In this document: positions 26,880 to 37,602 of the stretch, piece after piece
How the letters are laid out: every line of letters begins with the position of its first letter
How positions within the stretch are numbered: the first letter of the stretch is position 1
From: Liberibacter brunswickensis
GTDB lineage: Bacteria; Pseudomonadota; Alphaproteobacteria; Rhizobiales; Rhizobiaceae
Direction: 5' to 3'
Length of the DNA stretch: 64,000 bases
Assembly: GCF_036858155.1 (NCBI RefSeq)
Contig: NZ_JAAEJX010000002.1
Coordinates: 1 to 64,000 of the forward strand
The notes under the pieces: model-generated
What the model was told of the DNA's origin: nothing
Seen by the model: only the letters and a program-made list of their open reading frames with translations
Database searches by the model: none
Program-made: the position numbers and the translations under genes

Positions 26880-29800
26880 TTAGATTTTTAATAGAAAACC
26901 TGATAAGAGATGAGTTGCTACCGTTATATGAGCTACAGTTACTTCTTTTTCGGAAGAAAGAATATCAACAACCTGATCTTTAACTTCTTTCCATTTCTCA
27001 TTTTGCATGATAGTTTCAACCGAACTACCGTTGGTAATAGCCTTTGCAATCATCTCACGTCTTGCAGAATACATCCAATCCAAACCAGCTGACAAAGCAA
27101 GATCTTCATAATGATCATCTACGACAACATTATTAGCTACAGACAGCAATCTATCAACTCCTAATCCCTCAGAAATAGCTAACCACATATCCAAAACTAC
27201 TAATAGGCTAGTATCACAAGTTTCTGATATATCAATTAAATCTGGGACAACCATTAAAAATTGCATTCTAACAATTCTATTCGCAATATCTAATGGGAAA
27301 CCAGTATTTATCAGTTTAATCACTCGATTATTAAAACGCTCTAACCATTCTGATGGTATTTTCTCTTGTAATAAATTATCTAGTTTACGGAATGATGTTA
27401 CAAGACGTTTTACTGCATTATCAATATCTCCAATAAACTTTCCATTTTTAATGAGAAGACGAGTAATATTAATAAAAGTCAACCTAATCTCTTCATATAT
27501 CTTATTCTGCAGTTTTCCACTAATCTGGTTGTCCAATTTATCAACTTCTTTCCAAAGTGATTCCAATTCATATCCAGCATCAGCTATCACGGCAGAACGG
27601 ACAACATCTTCAATTGAAGAACTAGTCTCTTTAGCTAAACTAACAACAAAACAAGAACCACCTTTATTGATAATACCATTAGCTAGAACTGTTGAAATAA
27701 TCGCTCTACGCAATTGATGATTCATAATATCTTCAAGATATAGCTTGCTCAATTGATTTGGAAAATAACTCAATAATAAGTTAGAAAAGAATGAATCGTC
27801 TATTAGAGTACTTTCCAATAATTGTTCAGATAATTTCAACTTAGCATACGAAAGTAAAATACCTATTTCAGGACGACTAAGAGGAATTTCATCTTTAATA
27901 CGATCTTCTAAAGCAGTAATACTTGGCAAATGTTCAATTTCTCGATGCAGATTTCCTTCTTTCTCTAAAAACTTCATCAATTGTCCAAAATTCCACATCA
28001 TTGCCATACTTTTACGTGATTCCAAAGAAATAGCTAACGATTGTAAATAATTATTCCGCAAAACAAGCTCAACTACTTCAGAAGTCATAGAGCTTAAAAG
28101 TTCATTACGATTCTCTAAAGTAAGACGTCCATCACGCATTGCTGAAGCTAATGCAATCTTTATATTTACTTCTAAATCAGAACAGTTCACTCCACCTGAA
28201 TTATCAATAGAATCAGAATTAATATGTCCACCATTTAAAGAATAAACAATCCTAGATTGCTGAGTAAGACCAAGATTAGCACCTTCTCCTATAACTTTTG
28301 CTCTTACTTTATCAGAGGTTACACGAACAAGATTATTAGCTTTATCTCCTATATCCTCATTGTTTTCTTTAGGTGAACGAATATAAGTTCCAATACCGCC
28401 AAACCATAAAAGATCTACCGGAGCCATCAAAATTGCCGAAATAATTTCAGAAGGCGTAGCTATTTCATTTGAGATTCCTATGACAGCTGCAGCTTTAGGA
28501 TTCAACCTCACAGATTTTTCTTTCCGTGAAATAATCATTCCTCCTTTAGATAATACCTTACGATCAAAATCCTGCCAACTTGAAGATAAAGAATCAAAGA
28601 GCCTCTTACGTTCATTAAAAGTACTTTCCAAATCTGGATCTGGATCAATAAATATATCACTACGATCAAAGGCAGCTACAAGCTTGATTTTTTTAGACAA
28701 AAGCATACCATTTCCAAATACATCGCCTGACATATCACCAACACCTGCAACAGTAAAAGGCGTAGATTGAATATCAATATCCATTTCACGAAAATGTCTC
28801 TTTACTGCTTCCCAAGCACCACGAGCAGTAATACCCATCTTTTTATGATCATATCCCATTGATCCACCAGAGGCAAAAGCGTCATCTAACCAAAATTTTG
28901 CTTCTTGAGCTAAGCTATTTGCCGTATCTGAAAAAGTTGCTGTTCCCTTATCTGCAGCAACAACTAAATAAGGATCGTTTTCATCTAAGCAAACAGTATT
29001 ACATGGATGAATAACTTCTTGTCCTTCAAGATTATCTGTTATAGATAGCAAAGCACGAACATAAGTCTTATATGCTTCACGACCTATTTTAATTATTTCA
29101 TCTCTAGATCCTTCAGAAGGCAATCTCTTAGGATAGAATCCTCCTTTAGCACCCATAGGAACAATGACAGCATTCTTAACTTTCTGTGCTCTTACCAATC
29201 CGAGAACTTCTGTTCTATAATCTGCAGCTCTATCAGACCAACGCAAACCACCACGCGATATTTTCCCAAATCTCAAATGAACACCTTCAACTTCAACACC
29301 ATATACAAAAATCTCACAATGCAATTCATCTGTACCGATACTATTGATATTACGAGAATCAAATTTAAATACGAGTGGAACGTCACCTTTGTGTTTTTGA
29401 AAATAGTTAGTACGCAAGGTACCGAGAATTAAATTAACATAAAAACGCAATACAGTATCATCATCTAAACTAGGTACTTTTAATAAAGCAGTATCTATTT
29501 CCTCTAAAATTTTCTTAGTGGCGTCCTCTCTATTTTCCTCGGATAATCCTGGATCAAAACGATTATAAAAAAGACTAAAAAGCAACTCACTAATTTTAGG
29601 ATTTTTACTTAAAATTTCTGCAATCAATTGTTGTGACCATGTAACAGATACCTGTCTAAGATATCGAGCATATGAACGTAAAACACTTACTTCATATACA
29701 CGTAAATTCGTCAACATAATTAAATGATTAAAAGAATCGTTATCTACTCTATCTTGGAAAATATATTTAAAAGCTTCTACCAGAGCATCTATACGATCTT

Positions 29801-31643
29801 CGATATCAAACTGTACAACAGTGGCAGGTAGTTTTAAATCCATATGATATAAGACGACAAGATGCTTTTCATCATCTGTCAGCATCTTAATTTCAAACGT
29901 ATCCTCACTTATGACGGTAAAACCCAAATTTTCAAGCAATGGAACACGTTTAGATAAAGAAAAAGGACCATTCGCGTGAAAAATCTTGATCTGCACATTT
30001 CCATCTTTCTTGCTCGAAAAATGTACGCGTAGCTTTTCTTTCCCTTCAGCACAACTTTTAATGTAATATAAATCCTCTACTGCTTTTTCGGGAGAAAATA
30101 CGTCTTGAAATGTCTGAGGGAAAATAAAACGCGGAACTCCATTTCCAGCTTTTTTATAAAATTTTTCTTCCCAACATGCCACAATAGAACGAATTCCTTC
30201 TTCAAGAGATTCTTGAGATGGATTAATAATTTTTCCACCTGAAAACACTATTACAAAATGAATCCTTACCAATCCTTCTTCAAGGACACTAAAATAGTAA
30301 GATGATACACGACCGGCATAAACCTCAGATAAATAATTTATGATCCTTTCACGAACAAAAGTATCAAAATATTCCCGAGGTATATAAATAAGCAATGACA
30401 CAAATCTATTTAAACGATCAATTCGAGGAAGAACACGTGTACAAGGTCTATCCATAATATCAATAATTTGTTCACAAAAAGAAGCTAGAATCGTTGGGTC
30501 AATTTGAAAAAACTCATCTCTTGGATAAAATTCCAAAGTATTTTGTAACATACGACTCGAGTGACTATTAGGGTGAAAATTAAGCAAATTTTGAACTTTA
30601 ATAATTTTTTCGCGCAATAAAGGAATCTTGGAAGCTTTCTGCGAATACACTAAATGGGTAAAAAATCCAACAACGTGTAATTCACCAATAATTTTTCCTT
30701 TTTCATCAAAATGTCTAATCCCTATATAATCCATATATGAACGACGATATATAATAGACATGATATCAGATTTGGTAACAATGACAAAATCATGATCATC
30801 TAAAAAATGATCTGTTTTAGGAGATACACACGAATTATTTTTATCAAAACTCAAAATAGAAATATCATGATCTCTCAAAATCCCTAATCCTGATGCAATA
30901 CCAAGATCTAATTTTAATTTTTCTTGTCCTGATGGAAGAGGATGATACCTCATACCCATAAATTGGAAATTATCTTCTTTTAACCAATTGATAAAAGTCA
31001 ATGATTCAACTATGTTCTCTTGGGCATGGCTTTTAATATCCTTCAAATTAGAAAAAGATTTTTGTATTTTATCAATAGATACAATCATTTCTTGTGAATC
31101 TTGGAAAACTAGCTTGAGTTGTTCAATAATAAAAATCAGTTGTTTTTTAAGATATTCTGATTCTTTTTCAGTGATTTTAGGACAATGAATTTGTATCAAG
31201 CTAATTTTTTGTTTCGTAATACAAGAATCCTCAGGAGAATATAAACGCCAATCACCACCATCTTTATCTTTTGTAAAAACCGGATGAATAGCCATAGTAA
31301 GATTACGAAGGTTCGAAACTATTTCCCCTAAAATGGATTGGTATAAGAAAGGAATATCATCTACAATCACCGTGATAATACTGGTAGATATTCCTAAAGG
31401 ATTAATATCTTCTACTTCCCTTATATCTATACAAAAGTAAGTACCAGAATGGTGCAGTCCCGAAAAAATTTCATATGAGACAATTGAGGTAAGAGCAAGC
31501 ATTTTGGGTGAATACTTCTCAAGATCATCAACACTAGCTTTCCCAAACATACAAACCGCATTAAAAGACGGCACTCTTAAAACATCTATTTCTGCATTGA
31601 CTTCACCGATGATTTTATTTCTTTTTAAGTCTCTAAAAAGCAC
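26880..31643 (-). CDS. NAD-specific glutamate dehydrogenase, large (180-kDa) type
   Basis: 1587 residues, matching the large NAD-GDH class (about 1600). The long N-terminal regulatory part (about 1-700) has ACT-like segments; the catalytic core around 770-1150 shows G-K-I-S-R-G-G-L-R-W-S-D-R, M-G-A-K-G-G-F-Y-P-K and V-A-G-V-G-D-M-S-G-D-V-F-G-N. It deaminates glutamate to 2-oxoglutarate and ammonia with NAD, feeding amino acid carbon to the TCA cycle. The start is GTG at 31643, preceded by AAAAAGGG. The gene fills 4.8 kb with no frame break. Confidence 0.95.
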   Translation of the reverse strand: MLFRDLKRNKIIGEVNAEIDVLRVPSFNAVCMFGKASVDDLEKYSPKMLALTSIVSYEIFSGLHHSGTYFCIDIREVEDINPLGISTSIITVIVDDIPFLYQSILGEIVSNLRNLTMAIHPVFTKDKDGGDWRLYSPEDSCITKQKISLIQIHCPKITEKESEYLKKQLIFIIEQLKLVFQDSQEMIVSIDKIQKSFSNLKDIKSHAQENIVESLTFINWLKEDNFQFMGMRYHPLPSGQEKLKLDLGIASGLGILRDHDISILSFDKNNSCVSPKTDHFLDDHDFVIVTKSDIMSIIYRRSYMDYIGIRHFDEKGKIIGELHVVGFFTHLVYSQKASKIPLLREKIIKVQNLLNFHPNSHSSRMLQNTLEFYPRDEFFQIDPTILASFCEQIIDIMDRPCTRVLPRIDRLNRFVSLLIYIPREYFDTFVRERIINYLSEVYAGRVSSYYFSVLEEGLVRIHFVIVFSGGKIINPSQESLEEGIRSIVACWEEKFYKKAGNGVPRFIFPQTFQDVFSPEKAVEDLYYIKSCAEGKEKLRVHFSSKKDGNVQIKIFHANGPFSLSKRVPLLENLGFTVISEDTFEIKMLTDDEKHLVVLYHMDLKLPATVVQFDIEDRIDALVEAFKYIFQDRVDNDSFNHLIMLTNLRVYEVSVLRSYARYLRQVSVTWSQQLIAEILSKNPKISELLFSLFYNRFDPGLSEENREDATKKILEEIDTALLKVPSLDDDTVLRFYVNLILGTLRTNYFQKHKGDVPLVFKFDSRNINSIGTDELHCEIFVYGVEVEGVHLRFGKISRGGLRWSDRAADYRTEVLGLVRAQKVKNAVIVPMGAKGGFYPKRLPSEGSRDEIIKIGREAYKTYVRALLSITDNLEGQEVIHPCNTVCLDENDPYLVVAADKGTATFSDTANSLAQEAKFWLDDAFASGGSMGYDHKKMGITARGAWEAVKRHFREMDIDIQSTPFTVAGVGDMSGDVFGNGMLLSKKIKLVAAFDRSDIFIDPDPDLESTFNERKRLFDSLSSSWQDFDRKVLSKGGMIISRKEKSVRLNPKAAAVIGISNEIATPSEIISAILMAPVDLLWFGGIGTYIRSPKENNEDIGDKANNLVRVTSDKVRAKVIGEGANLGLTQQSRIVYSLNGGHINSDSIDNSGGVNCSDLEVNIKIALASAMRDGRLTLENRNELLSSMTSEVVELVLRNNYLQSLAISLESRKSMAMMWNFGQLMKFLEKEGNLHREIEHLPSITALEDRIKDEIPLSRPEIGILLSYAKLKLSEQLLESTLIDDSFFSNLLLSYFPNQLSKLYLEDIMNHQLRRAIISTVLANGIINKGGSCFVVSLAKETSSSIEDVVRSAVIADAGYELESLWKEVDKLDNQISGKLQNKIYEEIRLTFINITRLLIKNGKFIGDIDNAVKRLVTSFRKLDNLLQEKIPSEWLERFNNRVIKLINTGFPLDIANRIVRMQFLMVVPDLIDISETCDTSLLVVLDMWLAISEGLGVDRLLSVANNVVVDDHYEDLALSAGLDWMYSARREMIAKAITNGSSVETIMQNEKWKEVKDQVVDILSSEKEVTVAHITVATHLLSGFLLKI

Positions 31644-31916
31644 TGATTCTACCCTTTTTAAGCTACTATTCTATGTTATCAACAAAACAATTATATAATT
31701 AATATTATGAATATTTTTCCAAGATATATAATTTCAATTCAGAATACCAAGTATATTTAATTAGAACGAATCACTATAATAATATTTATCAAAACTTAAC
31801 TCACTATCAACTTTTAATCATTTTCTTTTTTAAAATATAGTATTTTATAAATTAATAACCTTGTTTATCGTATAAGAGATATATTATTTGATTTTTTTAA
31901 TAAAAATAGAAGGATA

Positions 31917-32546
31917 ATGGATGTGACTGGATTTCCAAATAAACTATTAAATCGTCATCGTGAATTCATTGAACGCCAGTATGATAAAAAATTATTTCAA
32001 AAACTATCAGACCAACAACGTCCTAAAATAATGATTATTTCTTGTTGTGATTCGCGCGTTGCACCTGAAACAATATTCAATGCTAGACCAGGAGAACTAT
32101 TCGTAGTACGAAACGTTGCAAATATTGTCCCACCATATGAACCAGATGGAAATCATCACGCAACTTCTGCTGCAATTGAGTTTGCAGTTCAAGGGCTTAA
32201 AGTAGAACATATAGTAATCATGGGACATGGAGGTTGTGGAGGAATACAAGCTGCTTTAGATCCAATGAACCCTCCTTTGTCTACTGGTAATTTTATCGAC
32301 AAATGGATAGAAATAGTACGCCCTCTTGTTAAAGGAATAGTTGCGAATGATCCTATTGAAAAACAAATTATTCTTGAACAGCTATCAATTCGCAATTCAT
32401 TAAAAAACATACGAAAATTCCCTTTTGTTAGAAAATTAGAAAAAGAAAATCTATTAAAAATCCACGGCGCCTGGTTTAACATTGGTTCTGGAGATTTGTG
32501 GACTCTTGATCAAAAAAATGATTTATTTATATGTAATACAAGATAA
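31917..32546 (+). CDS. Beta-class carbonic anhydrase
   Basis: 209 residues. Zinc ligands are visible: S-C-C-D-S-R-V-A-P (Cys and Asp) and G-H-G-G-C-G-G (His and Cys). It interconverts CO2 and bicarbonate and supplies bicarbonate to carboxylases and to carbamoyl phosphate synthesis (carA lies at 51.6 kb). AGAAGGATA lies immediately before ATG 31917; a GTG two codons later (31923) has better spacing and is a reasonable alternative. It converges with purH, with 13 bp between the ends. Confidence 0.94.
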   Translation: MDVTGFPNKLLNRHREFIERQYDKKLFQKLSDQQRPKIMIISCCDSRVAPETIFNARPGELFVVRNVANIVPPYEPDGNHHATSAAIEFAVQGLKVEHIVIMGHGGCGGIQAALDPMNPPLSTGNFIDKWIEIVRPLVKGIVANDPIEKQIILEQLSIRNSLKNIRKFPFVRKLEKENLLKIHGAWFNIGSGDLWTLDQKNDLFICNTR

Positions 32547-32559
32547 TTAATTGAAAAAA

Positions 32560-34170
32560 TTAATGACGGAAGTGTCTTATCCCTGTAAAAACCATAGATA
32601 TACCATGTTGATCTGCTACTGAAATAACCTCTGAGTCTCGTATAGATCCTCCAGGCTGTATAATGGCAGTCACACCCGCCTTAACTGCCTCAATAATACC
32701 ATCGGGAAAAGGATAAAATGCCTCAGAAGCAATAACTGAACCTATTGTAGCAGATTTCACTCCACGTTGAATAGAAATATTATTAGCTTTTATAGCTGCA
32801 AAACGAGTAGCATCAATCCTACTTGTTTGACCAGAACCGATTGCAACAGTACAACCGTTTTTAGCATAAACAACAGCATTTGATTTGACGTGCTTTACTA
32901 CTTTAAAAGCGAATTTCATATCACTTAATTCTTGATTTATAGGCCTTCTTTTAGTCACCACCGCCAATTCTTGATCACCAATTATATTATCACGTGTTTG
33001 CAAAATAGCTCCACCAGAGATTGTTTTTAATACAATATTCATGCTACAAGGGTCTTGTAAACCAGATGTCTTTAAAAAGCGAATGTTCGGTTTTTTAGCA
33101 ATAACAGCTCTAGCTTCATTAGAAAAGGATGGAGCGACAATAGCTTCAGTAAAAATTTTTATTAATTCTAGTGCTACTTCTTGATCTAATTCCCGATTAA
33201 ATGCAATAATTCCACCGAATGCAGAAATAGGATCACATGATAATGCTTGACGATATGCTTCAACAAGAGTATCAGCAGTTGCTACGCCACATGGATTCGT
33301 GTGCTTGACAATCACGCAAGTAGCACAATCTTGAGAAGGGAATTCAGAAATCAGCTCAAATGCAGCATCAAGATCGTTAATATTATTGTAAGAAAGTGGC
33401 TTTCCTTGAACTAAATGCGCATTAGCTATCCCAAATTTTTGCTCATTAGTAGAATAGAGAGCAGCTTTTTGATGAGGGTTTTCTCCATAACACATATCTA
33501 GTTTTTTAACAGCAGTTATATTGAGATAATCTGGAAAATATTCATCTTCCGAATTAGCAAACCACTTACAAATAACAGAATCATAATAAGCAGTCCTAGA
33601 AAAAGCACGTTGAGCCATTTTCTTTCTAAAAGTACTAAGTACCTTACCGTTATTTGAATCCATTTCAGTCAGTAAAGATTGATAATCATTGTGATGCGTT
33701 AAAACTGTAACATAGTCATGGTTCTTAGCAGCGGCTCTAATCATCGACGGACCGCCGATATCAATATTTTCGATTATAGTATGATAATCATATTCCTTAT
33801 CACAATATTCTTCGAATGGATATAAATTGACTACTACAAGATCGATTGGTTCTAGTCCGTGATCTTGCATATCCATAATGTGATCTTGATTATCACGGAC
33901 TCCTAAAATACCTCCATATATCCTAGGATGAAGAGTTTTGACCCGACCGTCCATTATTTCAGGAAAATTCGTAACATCAGAAATATTAACAACAGGAATG
34001 TTTTCTTTTTTTAACAATTGATAAGTTCCACCCGTTGATATGATTCGAATATTCCATGAAATTAATCTCTTAGCAAATTCAACAATACCTGTTTTGTTGT
34101 GGACAGATATTAGTGCAGTTTTAATCGAAATTTCATCAGGACAAATATCTTTTTTACGAGAACGATTCAT
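32560..34170 (-). CDS. purH: Bifunctional AICAR transformylase/IMP cyclohydrolase
   Basis: 536 residues. The N-terminal IMP cyclohydrolase (MGS-like) domain shows A-L-I-S-V-H-N-K-T-G and S-T-G-G-T; the AICAR transformylase domain shows M-C-Y-G-E-N-P-H-Q-K-A-A, K-H-T-N-P-C-G-V-A and A-F-G-G-I-I-A-F-N. It carries out the last two steps of IMP synthesis using 10-formyl-THF. AGGAGGATTAG precedes the ATG. In rhizobia it sits next to rsmB, as here (188 bp after it). Confidence 0.97.
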   Translation of the reverse strand: MNRSRKKDICPDEISIKTALISVHNKTGIVEFAKRLISWNIRIISTGGTYQLLKKENIPVVNISDVTNFPEIMDGRVKTLHPRIYGGILGVRDNQDHIMDMQDHGLEPIDLVVVNLYPFEEYCDKEYDYHTIIENIDIGGPSMIRAAAKNHDYVTVLTHHNDYQSLLTEMDSNNGKVLSTFRKKMAQRAFSRTAYYDSVICKWFANSEDEYFPDYLNITAVKKLDMCYGENPHQKAALYSTNEQKFGIANAHLVQGKPLSYNNINDLDAAFELISEFPSQDCATCVIVKHTNPCGVATADTLVEAYRQALSCDPISAFGGIIAFNRELDQEVALELIKIFTEAIVAPSFSNEARAVIAKKPNIRFLKTSGLQDPCSMNIVLKTISGGAILQTRDNIIGDQELAVVTKRRPINQELSDMKFAFKVVKHVKSNAVVYAKNGCTVAIGSGQTSRIDATRFAAIKANNISIQRGVKSATIGSVIASEAFYPFPDGIIEAVKAGVTAIIQPGGSIRDSEVISVADQHGISMVFTGIRHFRH

Positions 34171-34357
34171 CTAATCCTCCTATTTAATAAAGGAATTAAA
34201 ACAATAATTAATCATCAGATAGAAACAATAGAAAGATAATTTGTTTCAGTTACTTAGTATATCAATAAACACAACATAAGTATTTTAGATAATTTTATTT
34301 TTATTATACATTTAAAATAATCTCTCATAACTTCATCCAATATAATTCTTTTTATAG

Positions 34358-35674
34358 TTACATCAAACGTCTAAGAGCCACTGTAAAGAAACCATTCATT
34401 CCTGAGGATGCACCATCAATTGACTCTAACATGTCTGGAGTAATTCTAATCCACTTCTCAGGAGCAATAGCCATAGCTAAATTTGTACTTGTCAAGAAAG
34501 CATTATTTAAGGACATAATTTCAATAGGGATCGGAGAAGATTGAAGAACCTTTTTAACAACTTCTTCACTATCTTGTTTATCCAATGAACAATTAGAAAA
34601 AACAACTATTCCACCAGGTTTAACAAAACTTATTCCACACAAAAGCAATCTTTCCTGCAAATTTGCCGAATTTAATATATCGCTTGTATCCCTAGTCCAT
34701 AATACATCTGGATGACGTTTTATTGTCCCTGTAGAAGAACAAGGAGCATCTACAAGAACAGCATCAAATAATTTTTCAGGACAATAATCAAAAGCATCAA
34801 TCTCAATGAGATCATCCGCATACAAACGCAATCTATCAAGATTATATCTTAATTTTTCTAAACGTCTTTTTGAAATATCAAGAGCGGTTACTCTTGCTCC
34901 AGAAACAATAAGTTGTGCTGTTTTTCCTCCAGGAGCAGCACATAAATCCAGAACAGATAAACCTTTTAGCTCACCAAATAATTGAACAGGAATTGAAGAT
35001 GAAGCATCTTGTACCCACCAAATACCTTCTGAGAATCCAGGAAGAGAAGAAACCGATCCTTTTAATTCTCTTAGACGTATTCCTCCAGTAGGCAAAATAA
35101 CAGCGTTTAGCTTATGCGCCCATGTTTCAATATCAGATTTTACTCTTAAGTCAATGTAAATAGGAGAAATATAAGATTTGGCTATGGCAAAAGTTTTCTC
35201 TTTTCCATAGAAATTTTCCAAACGCTCCTTAAACCATTGAGGAATACAAGATATATTCTCAACATATTGTAGTAAATATACTTTTTCTCTAGATACTCTA
35301 CGCAATATTGAATTGACAAGCTTTGAAAAGTATTGGTTTTTTTTATCAAGTTTAGTTTGCTCTACTGCTAGATCTACAACAGCATAATCTGCAACATCCA
35401 AATAAAGAATTTGCGCAATAGAAATACGCAATAATTGTCGTAAATATTTTTTTTTTTTAGACAAAGAAGATAAAAGTACAAAATCAAGAATAGCATCAAT
35501 ACGAGGTAAAAAACGCAGTGTTGCAATAACGATAGCACGAACTAATATCTGATCTCTATGCGAAAGACGACAAAATGAACTATCTCCATGTTCTAGATCA
35601 AATAAACAATCTAAAGAAATTTTTTTCATAATCACACAAGACAACAAATTAGCAGCAACTAATCGTGCACTCAT
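34358..35674 (-). CDS. rsmB: 16S rRNA (cytosine-967-C5)-methyltransferase RsmB
   Basis: 438 residues from the ATG at 35674; an in-frame TTG at 35689 would add five residues without support. The first 140 residues are a NusB-like helical domain. The methyltransferase domain has D-L-C-A-A-P-G-G-K-T-A-Q (SAM loop), D-A-P-C-S-S-T-G-T (motif IV) and S-N-C-S-L-D-K-Q-D-S-E-E (motif VI). It forms m5C967 in 16S rRNA. The ribosome site (TCTGGA) is poor. The usual neighbour htpX is not present. Confidence 0.93.
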   Translation of the reverse strand: MSARLVAANLLSCVIMKKISLDCLFDLEHGDSSFCRLSHRDQILVRAIVIATLRFLPRIDAILDFVLLSSLSKKKKYLRQLLRISIAQILYLDVADYAVVDLAVEQTKLDKKNQYFSKLVNSILRRVSREKVYLLQYVENISCIPQWFKERLENFYGKEKTFAIAKSYISPIYIDLRVKSDIETWAHKLNAVILPTGGIRLRELKGSVSSLPGFSEGIWWVQDASSSIPVQLFGELKGLSVLDLCAAPGGKTAQLIVSGARVTALDISKRRLEKLRYNLDRLRLYADDLIEIDAFDYCPEKLFDAVLVDAPCSSTGTIKRHPDVLWTRDTSDILNSANLQERLLLCGISFVKPGGIVVFSNCSLDKQDSEEVVKKVLQSSPIPIEIMSLNNAFLTSTNLAMAIAPEKWIRITPDMLESIDGASSGMNGFFTVALRRLM

Positions 35675-36048
35675 TCCAGATTTCAACAATGCAAATAATC
35701 CACAAATACTATATCTATTTTATACTTTTTAGTTCAGAGAAAAAACGAAATTATTCCTATTCTAGAAGGACAAGTAGATAATTAACAGTTATAATCAAAA
35801 TACATTCCTAAAATTTTCATAATAAAAATATAGCAAAAATATGTATCCCAAATATCACGATAAAAATGGTTAATATAAATATCAATATAAAATATACTCA
35901 AAAAACATATCAATTATCTTTAGCTAGTGTTATACTAAATTCCAAATATAGTACTATATTATGTTATACCATGATATTGATGCAAAATGATCATTGAATA
36001 ATTAAAATATTTAGCATTATTATAGAAAAATAAAAGAGCAGATATTAT
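35675..36048. other. AT-rich divergent intergenic region, nothing recognised
   Basis: About 370 bp between rsmB (minus) and the DUF1674 gene (plus). Rhizobia have htpX near here; I see no frame resembling it. Promoters for both genes should lie here, but no clear -35/-10 pair stands out. Confidence 0.45.
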
Positions 36049-36240
36049 ATGAAATCTACAACGATAGCACCAACTGAATCACATTCTTCTATTGCAAAAA
36101 GAGCTCTAGAAGAAGCTAATGTGCGCAAATCTACCAATAAACAAAGCAAACAACTCCCAAAAGAAATAGGAGGAAGAAATGGGTCAGATCCTACTCGTTT
36201 TGGAGATTGGGAAAAAAACGGGATATCAGTAGATTTCTAG
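36049..36240 (+). CDS. DUF1674 protein, SDHAF4-like succinate dehydrogenase assembly factor
   Basis: 63 residues. The C-terminus K-E-I-G-G-R-N-G-S-D-P-T-R-F-G-D-W-E-K-N-G is the DUF1674/SDHAF4 signature; the N-terminal half is variable and probably disordered. In mitochondria SDHAF4 binds flavinylated SdhA and helps it join SdhB. A role for the bacterial form in complex II assembly is inferred from homology. AGAGCAG lies upstream of the ATG. Single gene. Confidence 0.85.
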   Translation: MKSTTIAPTESHSSIAKRALEEANVRKSTNKQSKQLPKEIGGRNGSDPTRFGDWEKNGISVDF

Positions 36241-36309
36241 TAATATTTTACATAAAAAATACCATTTAACTTTTTAGATTTAAATGTAAAAAACTGCATT
36301 ACAAAATAT

Positions 36310-36362
36310 AGATATCAAAAAATAAAACTCAGACACTTGATATAATGAGTATCTATGTGTCT
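36310..36362 (-). terminator. Terminator of prs
   Basis: On the minus strand AGACAC (36357-36362) pairs with GTGTCT (36331-36336), with an additional inner GATA/TATC pair, and is followed by GAGTTTTATTTTTTG. It lies just after the prs stop codon. Confidence 0.6.
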
Positions 36363-36367
36363 AAATT

Positions 36368-37300
36368 TTAATCAAATAAACTAGAAATAGATCTCTCTTC
36401 AAAAGTTCTTCTAATAGCTTCTCCGATTAAATTAGCAACATTAAGAACACGTATTTTAGACGAAGACATAACTGAAGCTGATGGCTGTATAGAGTTAGTA
36501 ATCACCAATGCTTTCATTTTAGATGCTTCTATTCGTTCAATAGAAGAGCCCGACAAAACACCGTGAGTAATATACGCTGTTACACTCAAAGCTCCTTTAT
36601 CATATAGAGCATCAGCAGCACCACAAAGAGTTCCACCGGTATCAACGATATCATCAATTAAAATACAATCTTTGCCTTTTACCTTTCCTATAATATTCAT
36701 AACTTCACTTTGACCTGGATGTTCTCTTCTTTTATCAACAATAGCTAATAAACATCCTAATCTTTTAGCAAGCAAACGAGCTCTCACTACTCCTCCAACA
36801 TCAGGAGAAACAACCATAAGATTAGACACGTCATTATATTTTTTAATATCACGATCTAAAATTGGCAATGCATATAAGTTATCTGTTGGAATATCAAAGA
36901 ATCCCTGAACTTGTCCCGCATGCAAATCCAAAGTCATAACACGATCAACTCCAGCTTTCTTAATCAAATTGGCGACTAATTTAGCAGATATCGGAGTACG
37001 AGGACTAGGTTTACGATCTTGACGACAATATCCAAAGTAGGGAATTACGCCTGTAATACGCTTTGCTGAAGAACGACGTGCAGCATCCACCATAATAAGC
37101 AATTCCATTAAATGATCATTAGCTGGACAAGAAGTAGATTGCACTATAAAAACGTCTTCTCCTCTCACATTTTCTCCGATTTTAACAGATACTTCTCTAT
37201 CAGAAAAATATGTAACCGAAGCTGTTCCCAAAGATACACCTAAATAATCACAAATCTCTTGAGTAAGATGCCTATTAGAATTTCCTGAAAAGATTTTCAT
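36368..37300 (-). CDS. prs: Ribose-phosphate pyrophosphokinase
   Basis: 310 residues. It shows F-S-D-R-E-V-S-V-K-I near the start, the ATP loop Y-F-G-Y-C-R-Q-D-R, and the PRPP motif C-I-L-I-D-D-I-V-D-T-G-G-T-L-C. It makes PRPP from ribose-5-phosphate and ATP for purine, pyrimidine, histidine and NAD synthesis. It links the transketolase pathway (tkt) with purH and guaA in this window. Single gene with its own terminator. Confidence 0.97.
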   Translation of the reverse strand: MKIFSGNSNRHLTQEICDYLGVSLGTASVTYFSDREVSVKIGENVRGEDVFIVQSTSCPANDHLMELLIMVDAARRSSAKRITGVIPYFGYCRQDRKPSPRTPISAKLVANLIKKAGVDRVMTLDLHAGQVQGFFDIPTDNLYALPILDRDIKKYNDVSNLMVVSPDVGGVVRARLLAKRLGCLLAIVDKRREHPGQSEVMNIIGKVKGKDCILIDDIVDTGGTLCGAADALYDKGALSVTAYITHGVLSGSSIERIEASKMKALVITNSIQPSASVMSSSKIRVLNVANLIGEAIRRTFEERSISSLFD

Positions 37301-37602
37301 ACGGGAGATAACCTATTTAAAGAGTACAAAGACCTACTAAAATAACGTTTTATTTTATAATGGATAAAAGTTTTACTAACAATTATGTTTATATTTTCAA
37401 TTCATTCAACGTTATAGTACATAAATTCCAATCTAAACTATAATAAAATATATATTCCTTCACAAGAATTATAGATACAATCAAGTTTTCAGAACATAAA
37501 ATTAATTTAAAAAAAAGTTTGAATAGCATAAGACATAATCATAATTGATTGATTGATTTCTTAAAAAACAATCAAATTATTTTTTAATAAAAATCACTAA
37601 AT
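37301..37602. other. AT-rich intergenic region with a small hairpin
   Basis: No gene. TTGATTG (37549-37555) can pair with CAATCAA (37569-37575) just beyond the 3' end of the minus-strand MidA-like gene. It may act as a weak terminator for it. Confidence 0.4.

Noticed and set aside
28480..28770. Plus-strand open frames within the glutamate dehydrogenase gene
   Set aside because: Several short frames occur opposite a 1587-codon conserved gene; none has a ribosome site or domain.
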